In this document: piece by piece, positions 9,575 to 18,152 of the stretch
Layout: every line of letters starts with the position of its first letter
Position numbering within the stretch: position 1 is the stretch's first letter
DNA from: Vreelandella lionensis
GTDB taxonomy: Bacteria; Pseudomonadota; Gammaproteobacteria; Pseudomonadales; Halomonadaceae
Assembly: GCF_002087295.1 (NCBI RefSeq)
Contig: NZ_MWVI01000038.1
Coordinates: forward strand, 1 to 40,749
Length of the DNA: 40,749 nucleotides
Direction of reading: 5' to 3'
Position numbers and translations under genes: made by a program
The notes under the pieces: model-generated
Seen by the model: the letters and a program-made list of their open reading frames with translations, nothing else
The model's database searches: none
Told to the model about the DNA's origin: nothing

Positions 9575-10183
9575 ATGAGCACATCGTTACTGTTACCTAT
9601 GTCTGCCTTTGCCCTTGCTGCGTCTATTTCACCTGGGCCGGTGAATATCGTTTGTCTGAGCAGCGGCACGCACTACCCCGTGCACAAAGGGCTCACGTTT
9701 GTTACAGGGGCAACCTTAGGCTTTATCTTACTGTTTCTCGGCATTGGCGCGGGCCTCTACTCGCTGCTCCATGTGATGCCATGGCTGGAGGAGGCACTGA
9801 AGTGGGCCGGCATCGTGTTCTTACTCTATCTCAGCGTTCGCCTGATACAACACGATGGCCGCCTGGGGGAATATAACCCACATAAAGCCCCTGGCTTTTT
9901 TACAGGGGCTGCGATGCAGTGGCTAAACCCAAAAGCGTGGCTGGCCTCGGCGGCGGGCATTGCCGCGTACACCAACGGCAACGATCCTTATCTCATCGGT
10001 CTGTTTGCGGCTCTTTATCTGCCTATTTGCTGGCTCTCGCTGGCAAGCTGGGTCTACGCAGGGGCGTTTCTCAAACGCTACATGCACCGCCCCGCCGTCC
10101 TCCTGACGATCAATCGCTGCCTAGCGGTAGGCTTGGCGGGAAGTGCTCTATTTTTACTTTTTGAGGAACGGGGTCGGTACTGA
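9575..10183 (+). CDS. LysE family amino-acid exporter
   Basis: A 202-residue inner-membrane exporter of the LysE/RhtB type with about six hydrophobic segments. The N-terminal ISPGPVNIVCLSSG is the family signature near the end of TM1; QWLNPKAWLAS is the conserved middle motif. The start at 9575 is chosen because AGGAGG lies 7-8 nt upstream and the family begins at this hydrophobic helix; an in-frame ATG 60 nt further upstream has no support. A convergent AraC gene overlaps its 3' end by 106 nt, an arrangement that suggests the regulator controls the exporter. Substrate unknown. Confidence 0.88.
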   Translation: MSTSLLLPMSAFALAASISPGPVNIVCLSSGTHYPVHKGLTFVTGATLGFILLFLGIGAGLYSLLHVMPWLEEALKWAGIVFLLYLSVRLIQHDGRLGEYNPHKAPGFFTGAAMQWLNPKAWLASAAGIAAYTNGNDPYLIGLFAALYLPICWLSLASWVYAGAFLKRYMHRPAVLLTINRCLAVGLAGSALFLLFEERGRY

Positions 10184-10985
10184 TTCGGAGTGGCGGCCAC
10201 CAGCCGCCTGAAAGTGCGCTGAAAATGAGGCTGATCATTAAAACCCGCTGTTAAAGCCACTTCTACAATAGGTTGGCCTTGTCTTAGCGCCGCTTGCCCT
10301 AGCTGAATACGCTGATTAATCAGATAGGCATGGGGCGTTAAGCCATAGTGCTGCTTAAACGCACGAATCAAATGCCCTGCGCTGTATCCCGTTTGTTGGG
10401 ATAAATCGTCCAGTGAAATATCGCTGGCACAGTGCTCACGTAAATGGCGCGCCACGTGCGCTAAAACATAGGGCGTTGGCGTTGGCGCTATCGGTGCTTC
10501 TTCCGCCAACTGGGTCATCAGTGTCGTTAAATAGGCCTCTAGCACCTGCTGCTTATGGGTAATCGCTCTTGCTTATCAAACAAGCAGTCTGCCATGACAC
10601 AATATTGGGAATGGAGAGACGGTTGATGGATCACCGCCGTAGCAATGTCCTGCCACTCAGCCGAGGGTAACAAGCCAAGCTCATAACGCAGCTCACTCAA
10701 CCAGCGTGTATTTACATAGAGCATCAGATACGCCCACGGCTGGTTAGCAATGGGGTTACAGGCATGCACCCAGTGAGGGTTCATCATCACTAAGTCACCG
10801 GCGCGAATCTGATAAGACGTATATCGATACATAAAGGTGCTGGCGCCGGATGTCACCGCTCCTACCGACCAGTGTGAATGGCTATGGGGCGCATAACAGA
10901 CTTGCCGCGCATCGCTTATCTTGCGCAGCTCCACATGAGGCATTCGCTCATCACGCCAAAAAACAGGGTGCGCTTTATTATTCAT
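10078..10985 (-). pseudogene. AraC family transcriptional regulator, frameshifted
   Basis: AraC-type regulator with an N-terminal cupin sensor (HSHSHWSVGAVTSGASTF, GDLVMMNPHWVHACNP) and a C-terminal double HTH (ISLDDLSQQTGYSAGHLIRAF, then VALTAGFNDQPHFQRTFRR). The two halves are in different frames; the join is near 10562-10575, where one missing base links LFDKQE to THKQQVLEAYL. The start at 10985 (MNNKAHPVFW) is chosen because the cupin begins there; upstream in-frame ATGs exist. The 3' end runs 106 nt into the convergent LysE gene, longer than typical tails. Probably regulates that exporter. Confidence 0.8.
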
Positions 10986-11197
10986 CTTTGCTAATCCACT
11001 CCCGCGATACCGCATTACTCTGCCTTCCAGTGGAAATACCACCCCAAGCTGAACGCCATTTTAGCTGCTTTTCAGCCCAACGCATGGCAAACACACAAAC
11101 TAGCGCACCGGATAGTCTACGCTGGACAATAGCCCTTCACACCCACAGTATGGGCCGCTGGAAGGATCGCCATTGCCATTTACGTCAGGAGGACATC

Positions 11198-12007
11198 ATG
11201 GACAGTAACCCCCCGAACCAACGGGATGCGGTAAAACTGCTCGCCCGCTTAGGCTACGCATCGCGAGGCGTGGTATATCTGCTGGTGGGTGGATTAGCGG
11301 CACTGGCGGCGCTTGGCCAAGGCGGCCAAACCGAAGGCAGCCGCGGCGCGCTTGAAAGCGTACTAACCGCCCCCTTCGGCAAAGTGCTGCTGGGCATTAT
11401 TGCATTGGGGTTAGTGGGCTATGCCGTATGGCGCACGCTGCAAGCCCTTCAGGATACTGATCACCACGGCAGCGGCACTAAAGGGCTGGCGATTCGCGGG
11501 GGCTTGCTGGTTAGCGCCGTTACGCATACGTTCTTGGCCTTTTTTGCTGCCAAGCTTGTTGTTCATATCGGCGGCTCTAGCGGCTCTTGAGATGGTTCTG
11601 AAAGTGCGGCCAGTTGGCTGATGCAGCAGCCCTTCGGGCGCGGGCTGGTGGCGGCAGTCGGCGTTGCGCTGATTGGCGCGGGCATCGCCCATGCCATTAA
11701 AGGTTGGAAAGCAAAATTCGACCGCCACTTCTCAATGCCTGCCAAAGTGCAGCGCTGGGCTTACCCAGTATGCCGCTTTGGGTTAGCGGTGCGTGGCTTG
11801 GTATTTGTCATGGTTGGCAGTTTCTTTATCCTAGCGGCTTACCAGTTCAACCCTAACCAAGCGGGCGTCCCGGCCGAAGTGTTCAGCACGTTAAGGGGCC
11901 AAGCCTTCGGCCAGTGGCTGCTCGCGTTTGTGGCTGTTGGGCTATTTGCGTTTGGCGTGTATAGCTTATTAACCGCTGTTTACCGCCGTATTAACCCCTC
12001 CCTATAG
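11198..12007 (+). pseudogene. DUF1206 family membrane protein with in-frame TGA
   Basis: DUF1206 proteins are integral membrane proteins of unknown function made of three related two-helix units. Here the units are visible: LLARLGYASRGVVYLLVGGLAAL, a middle unit, and YPVCRFGLAVRGLVFVMVGSFF. The ATG at 11198 follows a strong AGGAGG. The reading frame is continuous over 269 codons except for TGA at 11588-11590, in the hydrophilic stretch GGSSGS-stop-DGSESAASW; homology resumes immediately in the same frame. This is a point stop, not a frame shift. The YqaA-type gene begins 8 nt after the stop, so they are probably co-transcribed. Confidence 0.8.
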
Positions 12008-12014
12008 CGATCCT

Positions 12015-12617
12015 ATGGCCTTTACGTCAACGCGTACGAAGCAGTGGTTTGAGCGTATTAACGGCTCGAAAAATATGTTGTGGCTGCTCGCCACCCTCTC
12101 CTTTTTAGAAACCATTATTCTGCCGATTCCCATTGAACTGGTATTAATCCCGCTAATGGCAGTGAACCGGCAGCGCATCTGGGCTATTGCCGCCGTTACC
12201 ACGCTGGGCTGTTTAGTGGCTTCGATAGTGGGCTACGGCGTGGGCATGGTGCTCTACCAATCCCTCGGCACGTGGTTTATCGAATTTATGGGGATGGAGC
12301 AGAGCTATCAGGCGTTTCAAGGCTTCTTTGACCAGTACGGCTTTGCCGCCATTCTCGCCATTGGCATTTTGCCGATTCCGTTTCAGGTCGCGATGATTAC
12401 CGCCGGGCTTTCCGGCTACCCGATTACGTTGTTTGTGCTTGCTGCGCTTATTGCCCGTGGGCTGCGTTACTACGGTTTAGCTTGGTTGGTCTACCGCTTT
12501 GGATACCGGGTAGTAAACATGTGGAAACGCCACGCGCTGAAAACCAGCCTGGCACTAGGCAGTGCAGTGCTGCTATTGGTGCTGGGGATGCAGGGGTTGG
12601 CGGGGCTGATAGTATAA
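12015..12617 (+). CDS. YqaA/DedA-like (VTT domain) membrane protein
   Basis: A 200-residue inner-membrane protein of the SNARE-associated/VTT superfamily, YqaA branch. Four or five hydrophobic helices are visible. Family features include LLATLSFLETIILPIPIELV with its Glu near the re-entrant loop, the GYGVGMVLY glycine motif, FFDQYGFAAILAIGILPIPF and the basic ARGLRYY. DedA relatives act in lipid-carrier flipping and envelope homeostasis; the YqaA role is not established. Immediately downstream of the DUF1206 gene. Confidence 0.85.
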   Translation: MAFTSTRTKQWFERINGSKNMLWLLATLSFLETIILPIPIELVLIPLMAVNRQRIWAIAAVTTLGCLVASIVGYGVGMVLYQSLGTWFIEFMGMEQSYQAFQGFFDQYGFAAILAIGILPIPFQVAMITAGLSGYPITLFVLAALIARGLRYYGLAWLVYRFGYRVVNMWKRHALKTSLALGSAVLLLVLGMQGLAGLIV

Positions 12618-12632
12618 AAGAGAAAGCCTGGG

Positions 12633-12657
12633 TAGCCGCCCATGCTTCTGGCGGCTA
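12633..12657. terminator. Hairpin between convergent YqaA-like and DUF4019 genes
   Basis: Perfect 8-bp inverted repeat TAGCCGCC / GGCGGCTA with a 9-nt loop, placed 15 nt after the YqaA-like stop and 23 nt from the DUF4019 stop on the other strand. Probably a bidirectional terminator, though no long T run follows. Confidence 0.5.
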
Positions 12658-12691
12658 TTGAACAGCGCTATTGAACAGCGCTATTGAACAT
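12653..12691. repeat. 13-bp tandem repeat, three copies
   Basis: Three head-to-tail copies of about SGCTATTGAACAK, with variation only at the ends. The repeat overlaps the DUF4019 stop codon; on the minus strand each unit contains GTTCAATAG, the last codons and stop of that gene. Looks like slippage duplication of a gene end. Confidence 0.75.
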
Positions 12692-13088
12692 AGTACCCAC
12701 TGACCCGCCAGATGCCCTCTTCCAAATGCGGTGTTACTACCTCAACCACTCGCTGGTTATCCGAGAAACGGGTTTGGAAAGCGAACTCTTTGTAATCGTT
12801 ACGGGGAGCGCCCGGCATAGAGGTTTATTGCGACATACGGATACGCCGCCGAGACTCTACACTGCCCACTTCGCCACGGGCCAGCGCCACAACGCGCTGC
12901 AACATGCTCGGGGAGAGTGGCGTTTTCAGCAGCGGGGAACCGGCCTCCCACGCCTGCTCATACTTTCCCTGGTCAATCGCTTCCAGCCACGCCAGCGCTG
13001 CTTCCTCAGCGGACTCGGAAGCTGCGTGAACCTGGGAAGAGAGTGCAAACAGTATGGCAAAGAGAAACAGGGCAAGTAACTTGGGCAT
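12681..13088 (-). pseudogene. DUF4019 family exported protein with in-frame TAA
   Basis: Small secreted protein, 135 codons plus stop. A signal peptide is clear (MPKLLALFLFAILFALSSQ followed by VHA), then the DUF4019 core AALAWLEAIDQGKYEQAWE and RVVALARGEVGSVESRR. The frame is stopped by TAA at 12825-12827 after RIRMSQ, but the same frame continues TSMPGAPRNDYKEF to WRVSGYYVQ and a TAG at 12681, exactly the family's C-terminal half. So this is a single point stop. Function of the family is unknown; such proteins resemble small periplasmic cone-like domains. Opposite in strand to the YqaA gene. Confidence 0.7.
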
Positions 13089-13307
13089 AACGGTCTCTTA
13101 TTGCGGAAAAGGATCTTGTGCGACTTAAGTAGTTATCGGATAACCACGCTATTTCTTTAGGAACAATAACCATAAAGTCGTCCTAGCAATGTTAAAGAAT
13201 GCAAAATCGCTAGGTGAGCCGCCTCGCCATAAAGCAACTTCTCAAACCACAACCGCTCGTTTACTATGCGCCACCCAATTTATTTCAGCCCTCACCATTA
13301 GGCCACT

Positions 13308-14192
13308 ATGTCCGTCAACGCACTCTACACCGACCTTTCTGGCTATTACGATTTGATGTGCGTCGACATCGACTACCACGCCCAAAGTAATGCCATCCAT
13401 CGCCTGCATCAGATGTTTGGTAACGGAGGCAAGCAGCACCTGGAGTTAGCCTGCGGCACCGGCCCCCACGTGCGCCACTTTCTTGATGCTGGCTTCACCA
13501 GCAGCGGATTGGACATCAACCAGCCGATGCTGGATATCGCCGCCCAGCGCTGCCCAGAGGCACACTTCTCACTGCAAGATATGTGCAGCTTTGAAGCCAG
13601 CGAACCGCTGGATCTCATCACCTGCTTTCTTTACTCCATCCACTATAACGATGGCCTGGAAAAGCTTAGCGCCTGCATCGCCAGCGCCCACCGCGCCTTA
13701 AACGAGGGCGGCGTGTTCTACTTCAACGTAGTGGATAAACAGCGGATCGATAACGAGCTGTTCGTTAGGCACACGGCTAAACAGGCAGACGCCGCGTTCA
13801 CCTTCCGCTCGGGGTGGCACTACAGCGGGCAAGGGGCACGGCAGTCGTTACGGCTGAGCATTGAGAAAACAGAGGCAGGCGCAACGCAGGTGTGGAACCA
13901 CGAGCACCCCATGGTGGCGGTCAGCTTTAGCGAACTTATGGCCCTGCTGGAGCCTACCTTCGAGGTGCACGTGTTCGAGCATGATTACCAGACCATCACG
14001 CCCTGGGATAACGTCTCAGGTAATGCGATCTTCGTGTGTGTGAAGCGCGAAGGTCCGCGCTTAGCCTTTATCGTTCGGGCGCAGCTGGAGCTGAATGCCC
14101 ATCAGGAAATTGCGCAGCATTTGGTCTTTACACTCACGGTAGTTCTTATGGCTCGGCTTGCGGAAAAACGCGCTGAGCTCATGGTGGCTTAG
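13308..14192 (+). CDS. Class I SAM-dependent methyltransferase
   Basis: Rossmann-fold methyltransferase. Motif I is HLELACGTGPHVRHF (about 45-59), followed by GLDINQPMLDIA (acidic end of beta-2) and LDLITCFLYSIHY (motif IV region); the post-core part resembles families acting on small molecules. Homology appears to end around GNAIFVCVKRE (about residue 247); the last roughly 45 residues read through into the antisense of the DUF1456 gene (132-bp overlap), so a nearby lost stop or base error is possible. Substrate unknown. The 219-bp region upstream is AT-rich and contains no recognised feature. Confidence 0.82.
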   Translation: MSVNALYTDLSGYYDLMCVDIDYHAQSNAIHRLHQMFGNGGKQHLELACGTGPHVRHFLDAGFTSSGLDINQPMLDIAAQRCPEAHFSLQDMCSFEASEPLDLITCFLYSIHYNDGLEKLSACIASAHRALNEGGVFYFNVVDKQRIDNELFVRHTAKQADAAFTFRSGWHYSGQGARQSLRLSIEKTEAGATQVWNHEHPMVAVSFSELMALLEPTFEVHVFEHDYQTITPWDNVSGNAIFVCVKREGPRLAFIVRAQLELNAHQEIAQHLVFTLTVVLMARLAEKRAELMVA

Positions 14193-14529
14193 CGGCAGTC
14201 CCACCTGCTCAAACACTTCCAGCACATCATCGGCCTTCATGTTCAGCGCAATGCGCAGCTTCTGGAACACCATGTTGTTGTTCAGCTGCGATTGTGGCGC
14301 AGGCTGCGGGCCTTCGCTTGCCGCGCTTAAAGCTGATGAAACCGTTCAAGAACGCGGCCAGCTCGCGGTTCTTCATCGTGACGAAGGCATCGTCTTCGTC
14401 TTTTTTCAGCCACGCGGTGACCTGCGGCTGGGTAACGGGCACTTCTGCTAGCGCGAAGATATCCACGATGGTGTTGTCTTTTAAATCAAAGGTGTAGCGG
14501 ATACGGCGAAAAATATCGTTATTGGTCAA
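14061..14529 (-). pseudogene. DUF1456 (YehS-like) protein, frameshifted
   Basis: DUF1456 proteins consist of two similar about 70-residue helical repeats. The first repeat is MTNNDIFRRIRYTFDLKDNT to LNGFISFKRGK, the second MVFQKLRIALNMKADDVLEVF to RNFLMGIQLQLR, each with a xRIxxxxxxxxD pattern. They are in different frames; removing one base near 14313 (GAAGG to GAGG on the minus strand) joins them through KRGPQPAPQSQLNNN to give the expected 155 residues. Function unknown. Located 10 nt downstream of the helical-repeat gene at 14540-14962, same strand, probably one operon. Confidence 0.78.
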
Positions 14530-14539
14530 AATCAGGTTC

Positions 14540-14962
14540 CTAACCGGTAGTTAATGTTGCCAGCAGCTCATCAATTTCTGCTTTGAGTTCGTTATCTTCA
14601 ATAGTGTGGGCACTGGCCTGGGCCTGCTGCAAGCGTTCAATCGCCGCCTGGGTGTCGCCCAGCTCCACTTGCAGGGCCGCCATGGAAAAACCAATCGAGG
14701 CAATGTGGTCGTTAGACTGCTTCGCTACCGCCTTATCCAGCGCTTTTTGGTAGATGGGCAGCGCGTCTTCTAGCTCTTCGGTGAAGTCGGCCAGGGTTTC
14801 CCACTGCTCCGGGTGGTCTTTCTCGGTGTTCTCGTGCTCGGTGCAGATCGCCTGCAGCTCAGCATACAGCGCTTCAAAGGTGGCACGGTCATCTTTGGCA
14901 GCGGCCTTCATCAGCTTTTCGGCGAGTTCGTACACTGCCTTGTAAATTTTGGTGTTAATCAT
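14540..14962 (-). CDS. TPR-like helical-repeat protein, function unknown
   Basis: A 140-residue, highly acidic, all-helical protein with no signal peptide. Helix pairs with TPR spacing are visible: AEKLMKAAAKDDRATFEALY, LEDALPIYQKALDKAVAK, and GFSMAALQVELGDTQAAIERL. The DALPIYQKAL and ALQVELGDTQAAI stretches fit the TPR consensus. Probably a cytoplasmic adaptor. It starts the unit that includes the DUF1456 gene. Confidence 0.75.
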   Translation of the reverse strand: MINTKIYKAVYELAEKLMKAAAKDDRATFEALYAELQAICTEHENTEKDHPEQWETLADFTEELEDALPIYQKALDKAVAKQSNDHIASIGFSMAALQVELGDTQAAIERLQQAQASAHTIEDNELKAEIDELLATLTTG

Positions 14963-15193
14963 GGACCACTACCCCTATTGCTCAGTAACAGATGACGCAA
15001 AACAGACGCATAACAAACCCAGCACGCGTGAGCTTCTGGGTGAATGGGGGGATTATACCTTGTGGGGATGGGGGTACGGGGGAAAGGTTGGATGGAAATA
15101 AACGCGTATTCGAGCAACGAACGGTTGATTTTACGCTATGCTGCACCACTTTTTATTTTCGACACCCCTTACGACACTCTGTCAGAGCTTCTC

Positions 15194-16393
15194 ATGCCCT
15201 TTTCAAAACTAGGCTTATCCAGCCCTCTCGTTCAGGCGATTACCGAACTCGGTTACAAAACGCCAACGCCCATCCAAGAACAAGCGATTCCTGCCATTCT
15301 GTCGGGCAAAGATTTAATCGCCACCGCACAAACCGGCACGGGCAAAACCGCTGCCTTTGTGCTGCCGCTGCTGGAGCAGTTCAGTAAAGCCGCAGAGCCG
15401 CTGCGCGGTAAACGCATTCGCGCACTCATCCTTGTGCCCACCCGCGAGCTGGCGGTTCAAGTGGAAGCCAGCGTGGCGCAATACGCCAAGCATACCCAGC
15501 TCACCTCAATGGCCGCGTATGGCGGTGTAGATACCGCTCCGCAAAAAGAGCGCTTGATTGAAGGGGTGGATATTCTGGTCGCCACACCGGGCAGGCTGCT
15601 GGATTTGGCGCATCAGCGCGCGCTCCACTTTGATGAACTGCAAGTCATGGTGCTGGACGAAGCAGACAGAATGGTCGATATGGGCTTTGTGGATGATATC
15701 CACAAAATCATCGTGCGCCTGCCGGAGAACCGACAGAACCTGCTGTTCACGGCCACCATGACCAACGACGTTCGCGCCATCGCCCACGCGTTTTCAGACA
15801 GCAAAATGACCGATATGGCGGCGAACATCTCCATTACGCCCCACGTCCGCGCCGCCGCCACCATCAAACAGTGGCTGATCACAGTCGACAAAGACACTAA
15901 GTCCGCCCTGTTGAGCCACCTAATCACCGAGCAAGCGTGGGATCAGGCGCTGATTTTTGTCGAGAAAAAACACAGCGCGGCCAAGCTGGTGGCTCAGTTG
16001 GAAAAACGCGGTATTCAAGCGGATTCCATCCATGGCGGCAGAAGCCAGGCCATGCGTGAAAAGGTTTTGGATCAGTTCAAATCGGGCGAGCTGAAGTACC
16101 TAGTAGCTACGGGCGTCGCCGCGCGGGGGTTGGATATTGGTGAACTCAGCCGTGTGGTGAATTACGATTTACCCTTCCAGCCAGAAGAGTACATCCACCG
16201 CATTGGCCGCACCGGCCGAGCGGGTGCCTCCGGTGAAGCTATCTCGTTGGTCGATATCAGCGACTTTAAAAACCTGTGTGCGATTGAAAGGCGCTTGAAA
16301 AACACGATTGAGCGTAAAGAAGTGGAAGGCTTCCCGGTCAAAAAAGCCGTGCCCGCGTCTAACTTGAACCACGTTAAAAAAAGCAGCCGTTAA
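15194..16393 (+). CDS. rhlE: DEAD-box ATP-dependent RNA helicase, RhlE-like
   Basis: A 399-residue DEAD-box helicase core that unwinds short RNA duplexes, typically in ribosome assembly, RNA turnover or cold adaptation. All motifs are present: Q motif (YKTPTPIQEQAIP), I (AQTGTGKT), Ia (PTRELAVQ), GG, Ib (TPGRLLD), II (DEAD), III (FTAT in place of SAT), IV (LIFVEKK), V (ARGLDIG) and VI (HRIGRTGRAG). The C-terminal extension is short and basic. The start at 15194 is chosen because the family begins MPFSKLGLS; the frame is open 150 nt further upstream without homology. It converges on the short Rho gene across an inverted repeat. Confidence 0.92.
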   Translation: MPFSKLGLSSPLVQAITELGYKTPTPIQEQAIPAILSGKDLIATAQTGTGKTAAFVLPLLEQFSKAAEPLRGKRIRALILVPTRELAVQVEASVAQYAKHTQLTSMAAYGGVDTAPQKERLIEGVDILVATPGRLLDLAHQRALHFDELQVMVLDEADRMVDMGFVDDIHKIIVRLPENRQNLLFTATMTNDVRAIAHAFSDSKMTDMAANISITPHVRAAATIKQWLITVDKDTKSALLSHLITEQAWDQALIFVEKKHSAAKLVAQLEKRGIQADSIHGGRSQAMREKVLDQFKSGELKYLVATGVAARGLDIGELSRVVNYDLPFQPEEYIHRIGRTGRAGASGEAISLVDISDFKNLCAIERRLKNTIERKEVEGFPVKKAVPASNLNHVKKSSR

Positions 16394-16403
16394 GCGCTAA
16401 CCA

Positions 16404-16449
16404 AGAAGCTCACCTATTAGTTAAATTCAGGAGTCATGGGTGAGCTTCT
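16404..16449. terminator. Bidirectional terminator-like inverted repeat between helicase and rho-like gene
   Basis: Perfect 11-bp arms AGAAGCTCACC and GGTGAGCTTCT separated by 24 nt, lying between the convergent helicase (stop 16393) and rho-like (stop 16453) genes. Position favours a shared terminator; the long loop is unusual. Confidence 0.5.
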
Positions 16450-16452
16450 ACG

Positions 16453-17409
16453 TTACTCAGCAGGTGAAAAAGCGCTCAACAGCTCCGCATTCGTCGGGTA
16501 TTTTTCCAGCAGCGTAAGCAGCTTCTGCGCGCCTTCAACAGGCTTAAGCGGTGTCAACGCTCTGCGCAGCGTGCGTACTTTTTCAATCTCCTTTGCATCA
16601 ATTAACAGCTCTTCACGGCGGGGACTGGTTTTTGCAATATCAATCGCCGGGAAAATTCGTTGATTAGCCACGTCCCGTGATAGCACCAGCTCCATATTGC
16701 CTGTGCCCTTGAACTCCTCAAAAATCACCTGATCCATACGGCTTCCCGTATCCACCAGCACGGTGGCCAGAATAGTGAGCGAGCCGCCGTTTTCAATCTT
16801 TCGCGCCGCGCCAAACAGCTTGCGAGGGATTTCCATCGCCCGGGCATCCAACCCACCCGACATCGTGCGCCCACTGCCCCGCTGCTCGGCGTTATGAACC
16901 CGCGAAAGCCTGGTGAGTGAATCGATCACGATCATCACATCATGCCCCTCGCCTGCCTGCTGACGCGCCGTATCCAGCAGCTGATCAGCCATCCGCACAT
17001 GGTTCGCATAGCTTTCATCGGACGATGAGGCATGCACTTCCGCCGACACGCTGCGCTTAAAATCGGTGACTTCTTCCGGGCGCTCATCAATCAGCAAGGC
17101 GTACAGTTTTATATCCGGGTAAGCCTCCGCCACGGCTTGGCAGATATGCTTTAACAGCGTCGTTTTGCCAGAACCGGGCGGTGCCACAATCAACCCCCGC
17201 TGCCCCATGCCGATGGGCGTGATCAAATCCATCGCCCGCACTGTGCGCGGCTGATCACTAGGCGCTAGATACAGGCGTGGGGAAGGATGGATGGCGGTGC
17301 CGTTTAGGAAGCGTGTTATGGGGTCGTTGGTGGTTGGGTCTTCGACGTCGTTGGTGGGTTTGGGCTCTGGTGGCCTTTTGGTTTTTAGGCTTAGGGTTTT
17401 GCGGGTCAT
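16453..17409 (-). CDS. Short Rho-like hexameric ATPase lacking the primary RNA-binding domain
   Basis: A 318-residue paralogue of transcription terminator Rho (usually about 420). A disordered, proline- and charge-rich N-terminus (1-30) replaces the Rho_N and cold-shock-type RNA-binding domains. The ATPase core follows: TPIGMGQRGLIVAPPGSGKT (Walker A 76-84), LLIDERPEEVTDF, Walker B VMIVIDSLTRLSR, Q-loop MSGGLDARAM, FGAARK-ENGGSLTI, and R-loop EEFKGTGNMEL. Catalytic and secondary RNA-site features are retained; the primary RNA clamp is absent. A normal rho is expected elsewhere in the genome. Either a factor acting on pre-bound RNA or with a partner, or a divergent motor of new function. Confidence 0.85.
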   Translation of the reverse strand: MTRKTLSLKTKRPPEPKPTNDVEDPTTNDPITRFLNGTAIHPSPRLYLAPSDQPRTVRAMDLITPIGMGQRGLIVAPPGSGKTTLLKHICQAVAEAYPDIKLYALLIDERPEEVTDFKRSVSAEVHASSSDESYANHVRMADQLLDTARQQAGEGHDVMIVIDSLTRLSRVHNAEQRGSGRTMSGGLDARAMEIPRKLFGAARKIENGGSLTILATVLVDTGSRMDQVIFEEFKGTGNMELVLSRDVANQRIFPAIDIAKTSPRREELLIDAKEIEKVRTLRRALTPLKPVEGAQKLLTLLEKYPTNAELLSAFSPAE

Positions 17410-17459
17410 GGTAGGGTGGATTGCCTTTTAAATTTGGGTGTTCATGATTAACCCCCGTG

Positions 17460-18152
17460 CTAACCCATGTTGAGGCCTAGCGTGAAGTTACGAGTAATTT
17501 TTTCATCTAAACAGCTTCGCAGGAATGTATTCATCGCTCGCATATCGTTCGATGAATAAAAATCGAGCATCAATGTATTAAATTCCTGCTGCCGCTTCGC
17601 TTGCACGTTGATCACCGGGAAGCCGTTAGCCAACAAGATACCGTTCATCATGAAACGGCCAGTGCGCTTGTTGACGTCCCAAAAAAACTGAGCGCGAGCC
17701 ATTTGTAAAAATGCCGTGATGCCCTGATCGTAAACATCCGTCTCACCGTAGACTTGTTGCTCAACTTCTCGCCATGTTGCATCTAACTCATCGGGAGCAG
17801 GCGGCTCATACTCAGAGCCAGCGATAGTGACATAACCTGAACGGAACTTACCCCACTCTAACGCTTCTTCTTTTCCGGCGATCTCGTGAATACTCAGAGC
17901 CGTTTTTTTGTCGAATGTAAACTCACCCTGCTCGACCAAATCAAAAATGAACGCCCACGCTTTGGCTTGGTTGATCGCCATGTTCTGATCGCTGATGCGA
18001 TGCCCACCTACGGTAATACCATCAAGAATGGTCTGCACCTCAGGCAGCGTCATGGCAACGCCTTCCAGATTCACCGCATCGTAAACCAGAGCAGGCACAT
18101 CTCTTTTAGCCAGCTGTACGGCCAGAGGTAAATTGGGTTTCATGTCCCACAT
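17460..18152 (-). CDS. Fic family protein with degenerate active site
   Basis: A 230-residue Fic-fold protein. Canonical Fic enzymes transfer AMP to a target hydroxyl using the motif HxFx(D/E)GN(G/K)R. Here the motif reads QFFWDVNKRTGR (about 155-166): the catalytic His is Gln and the Gly of the anion loop is Val, while the Asp, Asn, Lys and Arg remain. An N-terminal YDAVNLEGVAMT (about 24-35) resembles the inhibitory (S/T)xxxE(G/N) helix, with Glu30 kept and the Ser replaced by Ala. The start at 18152 is supported by AGGAG 5 nt upstream; a second ATG follows at codon 4. Likely inactive as an AMP transferase or with altered chemistry. First gene of an accessory-looking stretch. Confidence 0.85.
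   Translation of the reverse strand: MWDMKPNLPLAVQLAKRDVPALVYDAVNLEGVAMTLPEVQTILDGITVGGHRISDQNMAINQAKAWAFIFDLVEQGEFTFDKKTALSIHEIAGKEEALEWGKFRSGYVTIAGSEYEPPAPDELDATWREVEQQVYGETDVYDQGITAFLQMARAQFFWDVNKRTGRFMMNGILLANGFPVINVQAKRQQEFNTLMLDFYSSNDMRAMNTFLRSCLDEKITRNFTLGLNMG

Noticed and set aside
13180..13215. Inverted repeat CCTAGC...GCTAGG upstream of the methyltransferase as an operator
   Set aside because: Only 6-bp arms with a long spacer; not enough to support a call.
15044..15193. N-terminal extension of the DEAD-box helicase
   Set aside because: The frame is open but the translated part has no family similarity; homology begins at MPFSKLGLS (15194).
17460..18152. Fic as the toxin of a toxin-antitoxin pair
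   Set aside because: No small antitoxin gene adjoins it, and the catalytic His is missing.
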